Assembly (NCBI RefSeq): GCF_030699305.1
Contig: NZ_JAUYNB010000023.1
Coordinates: 29,690-93,689 of the forward strand
Direction of reading: 5' to 3'
Length of the DNA stretch: 64,000 nucleotides
Origin: Novosphingobium sp.
Lineage (GTDB): Bacteria; Pseudomonadota; Alphaproteobacteria; Sphingomonadales; Sphingomonadaceae
The notes under the pieces: generated by a model
Told to the model about the DNA's origin: nothing
The model's database searches: none
Seen by the model: only the letters and a program-made list of their open reading frames with translations
Shown here: positions 43,866 to 51,578 of the stretch, piece by piece
How positions within the stretch are numbered: the stretch's first letter is position 1
Layout of the letters: every line of letters starts with the position of its first letter
Position numbers and translations under genes: made by a program

Positions 43866-44600
43866 ATGGACGCCCTGATCATTGCTGCCGGGTTCGGCAG
43901 CCGCCTGCGCGAAATCTCGGATTCCAAACCGATGACGCCGGTCGCCGGGATTCCGTTGCTGGAACTGGGCGTCCGGCAGGCCAAGGCCGCCGGGGTGCAG
44001 CGGGTGGTCGTGGTCACCGGGCATGAGGCTGAGCGACTGGAAGCGGCACTGCCCGCACTGGCGCAGCGCACCGGGATTGCGGTGGTGCCGCAGCGGGTTG
44101 CGGACTGGTCAAAGCCCAACGGCTGGTCGGTGATGGCCGGAGCCAGCGTGATCGACGGCGATTACCTGCTGATGATGTCCGACCATATCTTTTCCGCGCC
44201 GATCCTGCGGGATCTCGCGCAGGCGGGCGGGGCAGATCGCGGCGTGACGCTGGCGATTGACCGGCGCTGTGACAATCCGCTGGTCGATCCGGATGACGCG
44301 ACCTGGGTCCAACTGGACGCGGCTGGGTTCATCCGCGCCATCGGCAAGACGATTGCGCAATACGATGCGGTCGATTGCGGCGCATTTCTGGCCACGCCGG
44401 AACTGGCGCAGGCGATCCAGGCGGCAATCGATGCCGGGCAGGCTGGCAGCCTGTCAGAAGGGATGCAGCGGCTGGCCGACGCGGGCCGGGCGGCGACGAT
44501 GGATATCGGCACCGCCTGGTGGCTGGACGTCGACGATCCGCGCGCGCACGACCTGGCCGAGGCACAGGCCCCGGCCGAACTTCCCGAAATCTACGGATAA
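43866..44600 (+). CDS. Nucleotidyltransferase, likely inositol-1-phosphate cytidylyltransferase type
   Basis: A 244-residue NTP-transferase with the nucleotide loop MDALIIAAGFGSRLREISDSKPM, the metal region LLMMSDHIFSAPI and the second Asp in TAWWLDVDDP. It resembles the N-terminal domain of bifunctional CTP:inositol-1-phosphate cytidylyltransferases and phosphocholine cytidylyltransferases. I start it at the ATG at 43866, where the loop begins directly. Next to inositol-1-phosphate synthase, the likely reaction is CTP plus inositol 1-phosphate to CDP-inositol, which the transferase at 41325 could use. The substrate is inferred from context. Confidence 0.75.
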   Translation: MDALIIAAGFGSRLREISDSKPMTPVAGIPLLELGVRQAKAAGVQRVVVVTGHEAERLEAALPALAQRTGIAVVPQRVADWSKPNGWSVMAGASVIDGDYLLMMSDHIFSAPILRDLAQAGGADRGVTLAIDRRCDNPLVDPDDATWVQLDAAGFIRAIGKTIAQYDAVDCGAFLATPELAQAIQAAIDAGQAGSLSEGMQRLADAGRAATMDIGTAWWLDVDDPRAHDLAEAQAPAELPEIYG

Positions 44601-44646
44601 CCGCCTGCGGCGGGACCGGCGTGTGCCGACCCCGCCAGCACGGATT

Positions 44647-45159
44647 TTACGGATACTTCATCTGGATGCGGGTGGTCAGCCCCGCTTTGGGCACGTTCAG
44701 ACGCACCGACTTGAACGCCGGCAGGCCTGCCAGTGTCGCCGGATTGTTGGTGAAGCCAAACCCTTCTGCCGGAAAGCCAACCCCCGTCCGGTCGAACGAC
44801 TGGTTGGCATTTTCGTCATGGTAAAGCGCGAGCGCATAGACCCCCGGCTTGGGCACGAAGATACAGGCGCGCGTGGTTCCGGCAGTCGCGTTGACGCGGC
44901 CGACGTAAAGCGAGCCGCGCTTGACCAGGAACTTGCTGGGATTGTCCGCATAGAGCGTCACCGCCAGCAAGCCGTCACCGTTCTTCATGCCGTCTGCAAC
45001 GACATTGAGCCACGTCTGACTAGGCGTGCCGGTGCAGCCCGGCGGCGGCGTTGGTGCGCCTTCCGAAGCCGTGGCGCTGGTGGCCATCAGCGCGGCAGAA
45101 GCGAGTGCGACCGGCGCGATCGCGGCGGCCACAGCACGCCAACCGTTCGGCATTTTCAT
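44647..45159 (-). CDS. DUF2141 exported protein (copy 2)
   Basis: A 170-residue secreted protein with signal peptide (AAAIAPVALASAALMATSATA) and a DUF2141 domain (GLLAVTLYADNPSKFLVKRG, KPGVYALALYHDENANQSFD, GFPAEGFGFTNNPATLAGLP). I prefer the Met at 45159, with AGGATC nine bases upstream. It lies 126 bp downstream of the RiPP exporter on the same strand, but a similar gene at 26249 sits in an unrelated place, so membership of the RiPP cluster is doubtful. Confidence 0.8.
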   Translation of the reverse strand: MKMPNGWRAVAAAIAPVALASAALMATSATASEGAPTPPPGCTGTPSQTWLNVVADGMKNGDGLLAVTLYADNPSKFLVKRGSLYVGRVNATAGTTRACIFVPKPGVYALALYHDENANQSFDRTGVGFPAEGFGFTNNPATLAGLPAFKSVRLNVPKAGLTTRIQMKYP

Positions 45160-45284
45160 GGGCATTGATCCTGTCTGCAAACAGCCCGGGGTTGGGACAG
45201 GCCCGGACGCAACAACAATTCGGCACGACGACCGATACCGCTCCCTTTTGCGATTCGGCGCGTGAATATCGACTGAATTGGGCA

Positions 45285-46982
45285 TTATTGGGACAAAGGC
45301 CCGACGATGCGTCCGTTTTCAAGCCGAATTTCGTGGTCGGCCAGATCCAGCAGCGCGCCGCGATGGCCGATGATCACGATTGCCATTCGGCCGCGCAGCC
45401 CCTCGATCGCGGCGGAAACCTGGGCTTCGTTTGATGCGTCCAGCGCGCTGGTCGCTTCATCCAGGATCAGCAGCGCCGGATTGCGCAGCAGCGCCCGCGC
45501 CAGCATCAGGCGTTGCCGTTCCCCGCCGGACAAGGCCCGCCCGCCGTCGCCGACCACGGTATCGAGCCGTTCCGGCAGGTCGAGCACGAACGCGGCAGAG
45601 GCATCGCGGAGCGCTTGTTCCAGCCGGGCGTCGTCGGCTTCGGCGGCGGCCCAGCGCAGATTGTCGCGGATCGTGCCGCTGATCAGCACCGGGTCCTGCT
45701 GGACATAGGCCACCCGGCTGCGCCACGCTCGCCGCGCCGCACCGTCCAGTTCGGTGTCATCGACACGCACCTGGCCGGTATCGGGCGAGAGCAAGCCGCC
45801 CAGCAGGTCGGCCAAAGTGGACTTACCCGCACCAGACGGCCCGGTCAGCGCAACCACACCGCGCGCCGGGATGGCGCACGACACGCCGTCGAGCGCGGGC
45901 GCGCCATCGCCAAAGCGCAGGGTCACTGCATCCAGCCGGATCGCGCTGGTCAGCAGCGGTGCCGCAGCCGGATCGGCGTCTGGTTCGCGGGCGGCTTCGG
46001 CGGTGGCAATCAGCTCCAGCGCGGCATTCACGGCGGGGCGGGCGTGGGCGCAGGTCAGTCCGGCTTGTTGCAGCAGGCCCAGCAGCGGCAGCGCGCGGGC
46101 GAACAGCGCGACCATCGGCAGGACCACCGTGACATCGGCATCCCAGCGTTCCAGCGCCGCCCAGACCAGCACTGCCAGCACGATCGCGCCGCCGCCCTGC
46201 AAGGCGATCTGGCCCCGGCCGAGATCGCGCTGATAATCCAGCTGGGCGCGGCGCAGATCGACGAACTGATCGGCCAGATCGGTGGCGGCGCGGTCTTCGC
46301 GGCCCAGGCTTTTGATTACGCGCAGCGCGCCCAGCCCTTCGTTCAGCTGGCTGTAGATCCGGCCATAGGCCTGCCCCAGCGCATCGCCCAGCAGTGCGGC
46401 GCGGCGGCGCATGCCGTGGAACGCCAGCAGCACCAGCGTGCCCGCGATCAGCGCGCCGGTGGTCAACTGCGGCGAGATGGCCAGCGCGGCCAGCCCGATC
46501 CCGCCCAGCGTGACCATCGTGGCAATCGCCAGGATCGCCTGATTGACGAACAATCCGGCCTGATCGACCTGACTGATCAGCAGGCTGGCGGTGTTCGACC
46601 GGCGCATGCCCAGCAGCACCCGCCAGTCGCAGTGCAGCAGCGATCGCCAGCCGCGCGTGCGCAACCGGTCAATCAGCGCCATTTCAAACCGCATTGCCAC
46701 CAGCGAGCGGTAATAGGTAATCAGCCCCCGGACGATCACCAGTGCCACGAACAGCGCCAGCATCGCGTCCAGCCGCATCGGCACGCCCAGCCGGGCCATG
46801 ACCTCGGCCACGCGGCCGCCTGCGCCGCCACCATCGCCCAGCACGGTCAGCAGCGGGACCAGCAGGATGATCCCGATCCCTTCGGTAATCGCGCCCAGCA
46901 CCATCAGGAAGCCAAGCCAGCTGGCCGCCAGCCCATGTTCCGCCGGATCGAACAGGCGGGGGGGGGTGGGCAGACGGCTCAC
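45285..46982 (-). CDS. ABC exporter of the RiPP cluster (lasso D-type)
   Basis: A 565-residue fused transporter. Six membrane helices lie in residues 15-320, then the nucleotide-binding domain with Walker A GPSGAGKST, Q-loop VQQDP, signature LSGGERQ and Walker B LLILDEA. There is no C39 peptidase domain, as expected for lasso-type exporters whose leader is removed by B2. It is the last gene of the leftward operon, 6 bp after the cyclase gene. It would export and give immunity to the mature peptide. Confidence 0.85.
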   Translation of the reverse strand: MSRLPTPPRLFDPAEHGLAASWLGFLMVLGAITEGIGIILLVPLLTVLGDGGGAGGRVAEVMARLGVPMRLDAMLALFVALVIVRGLITYYRSLVAMRFEMALIDRLRTRGWRSLLHCDWRVLLGMRRSNTASLLISQVDQAGLFVNQAILAIATMVTLGGIGLAALAISPQLTTGALIAGTLVLLAFHGMRRRAALLGDALGQAYGRIYSQLNEGLGALRVIKSLGREDRAATDLADQFVDLRRAQLDYQRDLGRGQIALQGGGAIVLAVLVWAALERWDADVTVVLPMVALFARALPLLGLLQQAGLTCAHARPAVNAALELIATAEAAREPDADPAAAPLLTSAIRLDAVTLRFGDGAPALDGVSCAIPARGVVALTGPSGAGKSTLADLLGGLLSPDTGQVRVDDTELDGAARRAWRSRVAYVQQDPVLISGTIRDNLRWAAAEADDARLEQALRDASAAFVLDLPERLDTVVGDGGRALSGGERQRLMLARALLRNPALLILDEATSALDASNEAQVSAAIEGLRGRMAIVIIGHRGALLDLADHEIRLENGRIVGPLSQ

Positions 46983-46988
46983 GGTCGG

Positions 46989-48890
46989 TCAGTCGTTGCG
47001 GCCGGTGGCGTAGGAAATAAACCGCGAGGTAAGCAGTCCGCGCGTCAGGCCGGCCGCCAGTGGCATCCACCCTTCCGATGCGGTTGGCGCCCGCTCAGGC
47101 CATTCGTCCAGCAGAGCGCGCAGCTGATCCGGATCGACCAGTTCAGCCAGATCCGGACGCGCCGCGATGCGGTCCGCTTCAGCCCGGAACTCTGCCAACC
47201 GGGGAGTCAGGCGTTCGTGCCAATCGGCGTTGTGCCAACCGATCTGGGTGTTGCGACGCTGCATTTCAGGCAGCTTGCCCTTGGCCATGCGGCGGGCAAG
47301 CCAGCGCGATTGACCGTCGCGGATGAACTGATCGGTCGGCAAGCCAGCGCAGAATTCCGCAAGCGGACGATAGGCCGGCACGTCGACCTGGCGGATCCCG
47401 TAGACCTGTTCAAACCCTTGCTGCACCTCGGCGCCTTCACAATCGCGCCAATAGTATTCGAAGGCGCAAGATTCTTGCCGAGTGGTTGCATATTCATGAT
47501 CGATCTGCGCGCCGTCCATGGTGGCTCTGCTGTCCGCTGCGGCCCGTTCGGCGGCCGGCAGCAGCGAAATCAGATGATTGATCGTGCTGCGTTGCGGGTG
47601 CCGCGCATGACGGACAGCGCGGCGGACCGGCCCTGGCAACACGCGCAGGAGGCTGAGCGAGGCAAGCTTTTGCCAGGTCGGTCGATTGTCGCCCGGCCGG
47701 TCTCGCAGGGCCAGCCAAAGTTGCTGCCAGCGGCCGGTCAGCAGATATTCGACATAGGCCCACCGGCCCTCGTTGCTGAAGGTCTGATTGCCGAAGTCGG
47801 CAGTCAGCATGAGGTCGCATCGCGCCTCGCGGGCCGCGGCCCACGCGCCATGATAGACATAAAAGTTGCACAAGTGATTGGGCGCGGTCCCCATTGCCGT
47901 GAACAGTTCGGTCAAGCGCGAATCGAAGTGCGTGTCCGGGTTCTGGGTGAATTGCGCCACCAGTGCGGGATGCATGGCGGCAAACGCGCGCACGAATTCG
48001 CGTTCATCCCCCATGTAGCCGTCAGGCAGATTGTCTTGCCACGCATCGCAAGGCGCAAAGGTAAAGCTGTGCAGCGGTCGGTCCGGATGTTGCCGCATGG
48101 CTTCGGCCGCCACAATTGGTGAATCCAGCCCGCCTGACAGCATGATGCCGGGCCGGTGCGATCCGGCAAGGGCCTTGGCCGTCGCTTCAGCCAGAAGGGC
48201 CTCGGTGGCTTCGACATAGTCTTCGTCGCGCGCCAGCCGAATGTCAGGACATTCTCGGGGGTCGTAAAAGTCATTTACCTTCACGCCGCCGTCGGGCGTG
48301 ATCTTTACGACGCTGCCACCGGCGACACGATGACAGTCACGATACCAGCCGCGCCTTCGATCCAGCAGGTTGAAATGCAGGTTGTCCGCAAGCCGAACCT
48401 TATCCAGCTCGGCGGGAAGTCCGGCGGCCAGCAGGACGCGTGGCACCGACGATATTACCGTTTGTCCATCAAAATGGGCAAAATGCAGGGGGGGAGCGCT
48501 CCACGGGCTGCGCGCGATGCGCAGTTCATGCGCAGAAGCGATGATGGCGCAATAGTCGCCAATGACGCGCAAATCGGCATCATCCTGCCACCGTTCAACC
48601 GCAGCGCCATAAAGCGCGGCCCAATCCGCTGCCGGAAAGCCAAGTTGCGCGGAAAGTGCATCGGCGTTGTGCAGGACGCCGTGGAACAGAACCGTGGAGC
48701 CGCTTGCCGAGCGATACGGCCGCCAGCCGCGAACTGGCGCGGTTAAGCGGAGCCCGGGCAGATATGCCGAAGCCGTAGATCCATCAGCATGAAAGGCTGC
48801 CGGATGTCCGGCAAACAGACCCAGCGACGCCGCTATTCTGGATGAATGGCGCGGGGGTGACCCGCGCCAATCACGCCAAAGGGCGATCAA
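46989..48890 (-). CDS. Asparagine-synthetase-like cyclase (lasso C protein)
   Basis: A 633-residue protein. The N-terminal part resembles a degenerate glutaminase domain without the catalytic Cys at position 2; the C-terminal part is an ATP-pyrophosphatase with the P-loop SGGLDS in GIMLSGGLDSPIVAAEA and a second conserved Asp in LMLTADFGNQTFSN. In known lasso pathways the McjC-like enzyme adenylates an Asp/Glu side chain for ring closure by the peptide N-terminus. The frame begins at a TTG (48890), 41 bp after the precursor stop. Here the precursor offers no such acid in its predicted core, so the reaction is uncertain. Confidence 0.85.
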   Translation of the reverse strand: MIALWRDWRGSPPRHSSRIAASLGLFAGHPAAFHADGSTASAYLPGLRLTAPVRGWRPYRSASGSTVLFHGVLHNADALSAQLGFPAADWAALYGAAVERWQDDADLRVIGDYCAIIASAHELRIARSPWSAPPLHFAHFDGQTVISSVPRVLLAAGLPAELDKVRLADNLHFNLLDRRRGWYRDCHRVAGGSVVKITPDGGVKVNDFYDPRECPDIRLARDEDYVEATEALLAEATAKALAGSHRPGIMLSGGLDSPIVAAEAMRQHPDRPLHSFTFAPCDAWQDNLPDGYMGDEREFVRAFAAMHPALVAQFTQNPDTHFDSRLTELFTAMGTAPNHLCNFYVYHGAWAAAREARCDLMLTADFGNQTFSNEGRWAYVEYLLTGRWQQLWLALRDRPGDNRPTWQKLASLSLLRVLPGPVRRAVRHARHPQRSTINHLISLLPAAERAAADSRATMDGAQIDHEYATTRQESCAFEYYWRDCEGAEVQQGFEQVYGIRQVDVPAYRPLAEFCAGLPTDQFIRDGQSRWLARRMAKGKLPEMQRRNTQIGWHNADWHERLTPRLAEFRAEADRIAARPDLAELVDPDQLRALLDEWPERAPTASEGWMPLAAGLTRGLLTSRFISYATGRND

Positions 48891-48931
48891 TGTTGCTCAG
48901 CCCGTCAAAGCAGTCAGGCAAAAATGCCAGA

Positions 48932-49048
48932 TTAGGAATTGTTCACGTTCTGAACCGGGACCGGGTTGGCGCCAGCGACGTCTTCGATCTTGCCCAAGCG
49001 GTTCAGCACCGGCTTGGACCAAGCCGTCTTGATGGAATTCTTGGTCAC
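48932..49048 (-). CDS. RiPP precursor peptide with lasso-family leader, 38 aa
   Basis: A GTG start at 49048 has AAGGAG eight bases upstream; the frame gives 38 residues. The leader contains WSKPVLNRLGKIEDVA, matching the lasso RiPP leader pattern (W/Y-x2-P-x-L-x2-L-G). The tail, which I take as core, is GANPVPVQNVNNS. Val lies at the position where lasso leaders usually have Thr (-2). The core has no Asp or Glu; positions 7-9 are Val, Gln, Asn. It ends in Ser, the residue phosphorylated in lasso peptides that have an HPr-kinase-like partner. It lies between B2 and the cyclase gene. The peptide is too short for ordinary gene calling. Confidence 0.78.
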   Translation of the reverse strand: MTKNSIKTAWSKPVLNRLGKIEDVAGANPVPVQNVNNS

Positions 49049-49183
49049 TATGTTAACTCCTTGAATTACTTTTCGGGGCGGATTTTGCGACCCCCTGTAT
49101 CCGTATTTTCCCCTATATGCCCGAATCGCTTGGCTTTCGCAACTGCGAAGTTGCGGGTGCGAGCGTCGGTCCGGCGGCGCGGA

Positions 49184-49630
49184 TTAACCTTTAATTTCAA
49201 GCAGGATGTGCCATTCGCCGGGCAGTTCCCCAATGACGATCCGGTCCGCCACGGAAATCCAGGCGTGCAGGTCATCCGTTCCGGTGCGACTCCGGGCAGC
49301 GCGGGTGGCGATGCACAGGCGATAGGGAATGCACCGTGCCCGCAGCATTGCGGCCAGGGCGACCGCACGGGGCAGACACTTGGTTTCAAATGGCAACCGC
49401 TGTGCGGCGCGTTCGATATGAATCGCCAGCCGCCGACTTTCCCTTGCGGTTTCCTCACCCGGCTGGGCGGTGTGGCGGGCGGGGCGATCACTTCGTTCCA
49501 GTTGCTGGCGCCACTTGCCCAAGGGCACAAACCGGACCTGCCATTGCGCCTTGCAGAGCTGGATCGCCGCTTCGAGGGTTCGGATGCGCAGCCGCCAGGA
49601 GTCAGCGATATTCAAGCAGGCCTGCTGCAA
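49184..49630 (-). CDS. Lasso B2 protein (transglutaminase-like leader peptidase)
   Basis: A 148-residue protein of the lasso B2 family, a cysteine protease that removes the leader. The likely triad is C85 in FETKCLPRAVALAAMLR, H122 in DDLHAWISV and D129. Its start overlaps the end of the B1 gene by 29 bp; an in-frame TTG at 49615 would give a smaller overlap. The catalytic residues look intact, so leader removal should be possible. The 135 bp between it and the precursor may hold a promoter for the precursor, but I see only a weak candidate. Confidence 0.85.
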   Translation of the reverse strand: MQQACLNIADSWRLRIRTLEAAIQLCKAQWQVRFVPLGKWRQQLERSDRPARHTAQPGEETARESRRLAIHIERAAQRLPFETKCLPRAVALAAMLRARCIPYRLCIATRAARSRTGTDDLHAWISVADRIVIGELPGEWHILLEIKG

Positions 49631-49871
49631 GCGCCTGGTCGATGAACTCAGTCACATCGCCGACGATTTCGTCGGGGGCCACTGCAAATTTCGCCACCAG
49701 TTCAGCGATGATGGCCGCGTTGTCCCTGGTCCCGTCGATCAGGTTCCACATTTCCAGCGCCGTACCTGTCAGCGAGAAAAAATCTCCATTGGCAAGATCC
49801 ATGACAACTACTTCGTCATCGATGGTCGTTTCGGAAATAGACTGGGTTCGTTTGAATAATATGCTGGTCAT
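49602..49871 (-). CDS. Lasso B1 protein (PqqD-like RiPP recognition element)
   Basis: An 89-residue PqqD-family protein: winged-helix RiPP recognition element with VVVMDLANGDFFSLTGTALEMWNLIDG and a helical C-terminus (VGDVTEFIDQALAAGLLE). It binds the leader and presents the precursor to B2 and the cyclase. Its ATG overlaps the stop of the kinase gene by 4 bp. Confidence 0.87.
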   Translation of the reverse strand: MTSILFKRTQSISETTIDDEVVVMDLANGDFFSLTGTALEMWNLIDGTRDNAAIIAELVAKFAVAPDEIVGDVTEFIDQALAAGLLEYR

Positions 49872-50811
49872 CGGTCCGAATCCGGTTGGCTGCTGCCCCC
49901 GGCTTGCATCAAAATGTGTTGGGCAACAAGTGCTGCGTCCGTGCTGAACCGTTCGCGGTCGCGCGGGCGGACGAACCGGATCAAGCGCAGGGTGCGCGCG
50001 AGCTGGGCCAGTTGCCTGAAACGGTCCAGCCGGTCAGGCCGCGATGCCGCAAGGTACATTTCGGTGGTATAATGATCGTCCTGCAACCGGACCAGCTTCT
50101 CGCCGCCGCTCAACGGCTCGATCCGGGGGGGAGATCCGTGTTCCAGAAAGCACAATTCCGCCAGGGGCAGCGCATTGGTCACGACCTCGCCGACCGGCTC
50201 GGCATAGAACTTGGGCAGTGATGCCATGACTTGATCTTGCGCCTTTGCCCCCGTCATGGCGAGTGCGTCGGGCCACAGCTTCAGCCGCTTGTGCCCCGGC
50301 AGACAGACGATCCGGTCCGGCTGCGAAAGGTCCAGCACCAGCGTATCGTCGCAGAACAGGGGTAACCCGCGCCGGCTCAGCTCTGCCACCAGTGTCGATT
50401 TGCCTGCGCCCGATGGCCCCGTGAAGGCGAAGACTTGTCCGCCGACCGCAACAGCCGACGCATGGATCGGGTACAAGCCGTTGATGCAGGCAATCGCCGC
50501 ATAGACGCTGCCGTTCCGCCACAAACTATCCTCGGCCGGGTCCCAGTTGGCGGGACGATCTGCGACTACGCCTTCGCCAATTTGGTAGAAGTATCGGGAA
50601 CCGCTCTCGGTATGAAGCAGTCATCAAAGAGCCGCTGCTTGCCCGGACCGACCGTCACGCCGCCGATTTCGCGCGGGGCCGTGCCTTCGCGCAGCCGGGT
50701 TTCGCGAGCGAGCATGGCGATGGCGGGATGCGCGGGTGTTGGGGCTTCGCTCATGGCGATGGGGATGCCCGCGTCGACACGGCAGGTCAATTGCCGCAAT
50801 GCACTACGCAT
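49868..50811 (-). pseudogene. HPr-kinase-like RiPP tail kinase, split by a frameshift
   Basis: The main frame (from about 50617 to 49868) encodes SRYFYQIGEGVVADRP, then GLYPIHASAVA, Walker A GPSGAGKST and LPLFCDDTLVLDL, the fold of HprK-like kinases that phosphorylate the C-terminal Ser of some lasso peptides. The N-terminal part lies in another frame: from about 50811, RQLTCRVDAGIPIAMSEAP to LREGTAPREIGGVTVGPG and RLFDD, closed by a stop at 50566. One missing base near 50617-50624 explains the split. A TTG at 50524 could start a shortened kinase with the P-loop domain but no N-terminal domain. It is first in the operon and divergent from rpe. Confidence 0.7.
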
Positions 50812-50912
50812 AGCTACGGACATGCGACATGCAGTGTGGAAAACCCCCCAGCGCGGCTTGTTGACCCAAGATGTGGTGGGTAATCGCCGGAAAAGGAGCA
50901 AGCACGAGCGTC

Positions 50913-51575
50913 ATGGCCGCACCGCTGATTTCACCGTCGATCCTGTCTGCCGACTTTGCCCGGCTGGGCGAAGAAGTGCGCGCGATTGATGCCGCCGGGG
51001 CCGACTGGATCCATGTCGATGTGATGGACGGGCATTTCGTGCCGAACATCACGATCGGGCCGATGGTGGTCAAGGCGCTGCGCCCGCACACTGCCAAGGT
51101 GTTCGACGTCCACCTGATGATCCAGCCGGTCGACCTCTACCTTCAGGCCTTTGCCGATGCGGGCGCGGATATCATCACCTTCCACCCCGAAGCCGGGCCG
51201 CACGCGCACCGCACCGTGCAGGCGATCAAGGCGCTGGGCAAGCAGGCGGGCGTTTCGCTCAACCCCGCGACCCCGGCCAAGACGCTCGACTACCTGATCG
51301 ATGACATCGATCTGGTCCTGGTGATGAGCGTCAACCCCGGCTTTGGCGGGCAAAGCTTCATCACCAGCCAGCTCCGCAAGATCGCGGCGATCCGCAAGAT
51401 GATCGACAAGACCGGGCGCGACATCCGGCTGGAGGTCGACGGCGGGGTCGATGTGACCACCGCCAAGCTGTGCGTCGATGCCGGGGCCGATGTGCTGGTG
51501 GCGGGCACGGCCACGTTCAAGGGCGGGCCGGATCACTATGCGGCCAACATCGCCGCGCTGAAGGCGGTGGGGTGA
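50913..51575 (+). CDS. rpe: Ribulose-phosphate 3-epimerase
   Basis: A 220-residue TIM-barrel enzyme of the pentose phosphate pathway interconverting ribulose 5-phosphate and xylulose 5-phosphate. Signature pieces: [32 protein letters not shown] (metal and catalytic Asp), [20 protein letters not shown], and LEVDGGVD with the second catalytic Asp. The start at 50913 matches the family. It is divergent from the RiPP operon and directly followed by the heparinase-family gene. Confidence 0.96.
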   Translation: MAAPLISPSILSADFARLGEEVRAIDAAGADWIHVDVMDGHFVPNITIGPMVVKALRPHTAKVFDVHLMIQPVDLYLQAFADAGADIITFHPEAGPHAHRTVQAIKALGKQAGVSLNPATPAKTLDYLIDDIDLVLVMSVNPGFGGQSFITSQLRKIAAIRKMIDKTGRDIRLEVDGGVDVTTAKLCVDAGADVLVAGTATFKGGPDHYAANIAALKAVG

Positions 51576-51578
51576 GCG

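Noticed and set aside
44647..45159. DUF2141 gene as part of the RiPP operon
   Set aside because: It is on the same strand, but 126 bp separate them and another DUF2141 gene occurs in an unrelated context; nothing links it to peptide maturation.
45513..48122. 869-codon rightward open frame
   Set aside because: It lies opposite the ABC exporter and cyclase genes, which have clear motifs; the translation is Gln/Arg/His-rich shadow typical of high-GC DNA.
48932..49048. Ring closure through Glu22 or Asp23 of the precursor
   Set aside because: The core would have to start at residues 14-17 (Val, Leu, Asn, Arg), not a usual lasso first residue, and would consume the conserved leader motif.
48842..49645. 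267-codon rightward frame across the precursor and B2
   Set aside because: It has no motif, while the opposite strand holds a precursor with a ribosome binding site and B2 with catalytic residues.
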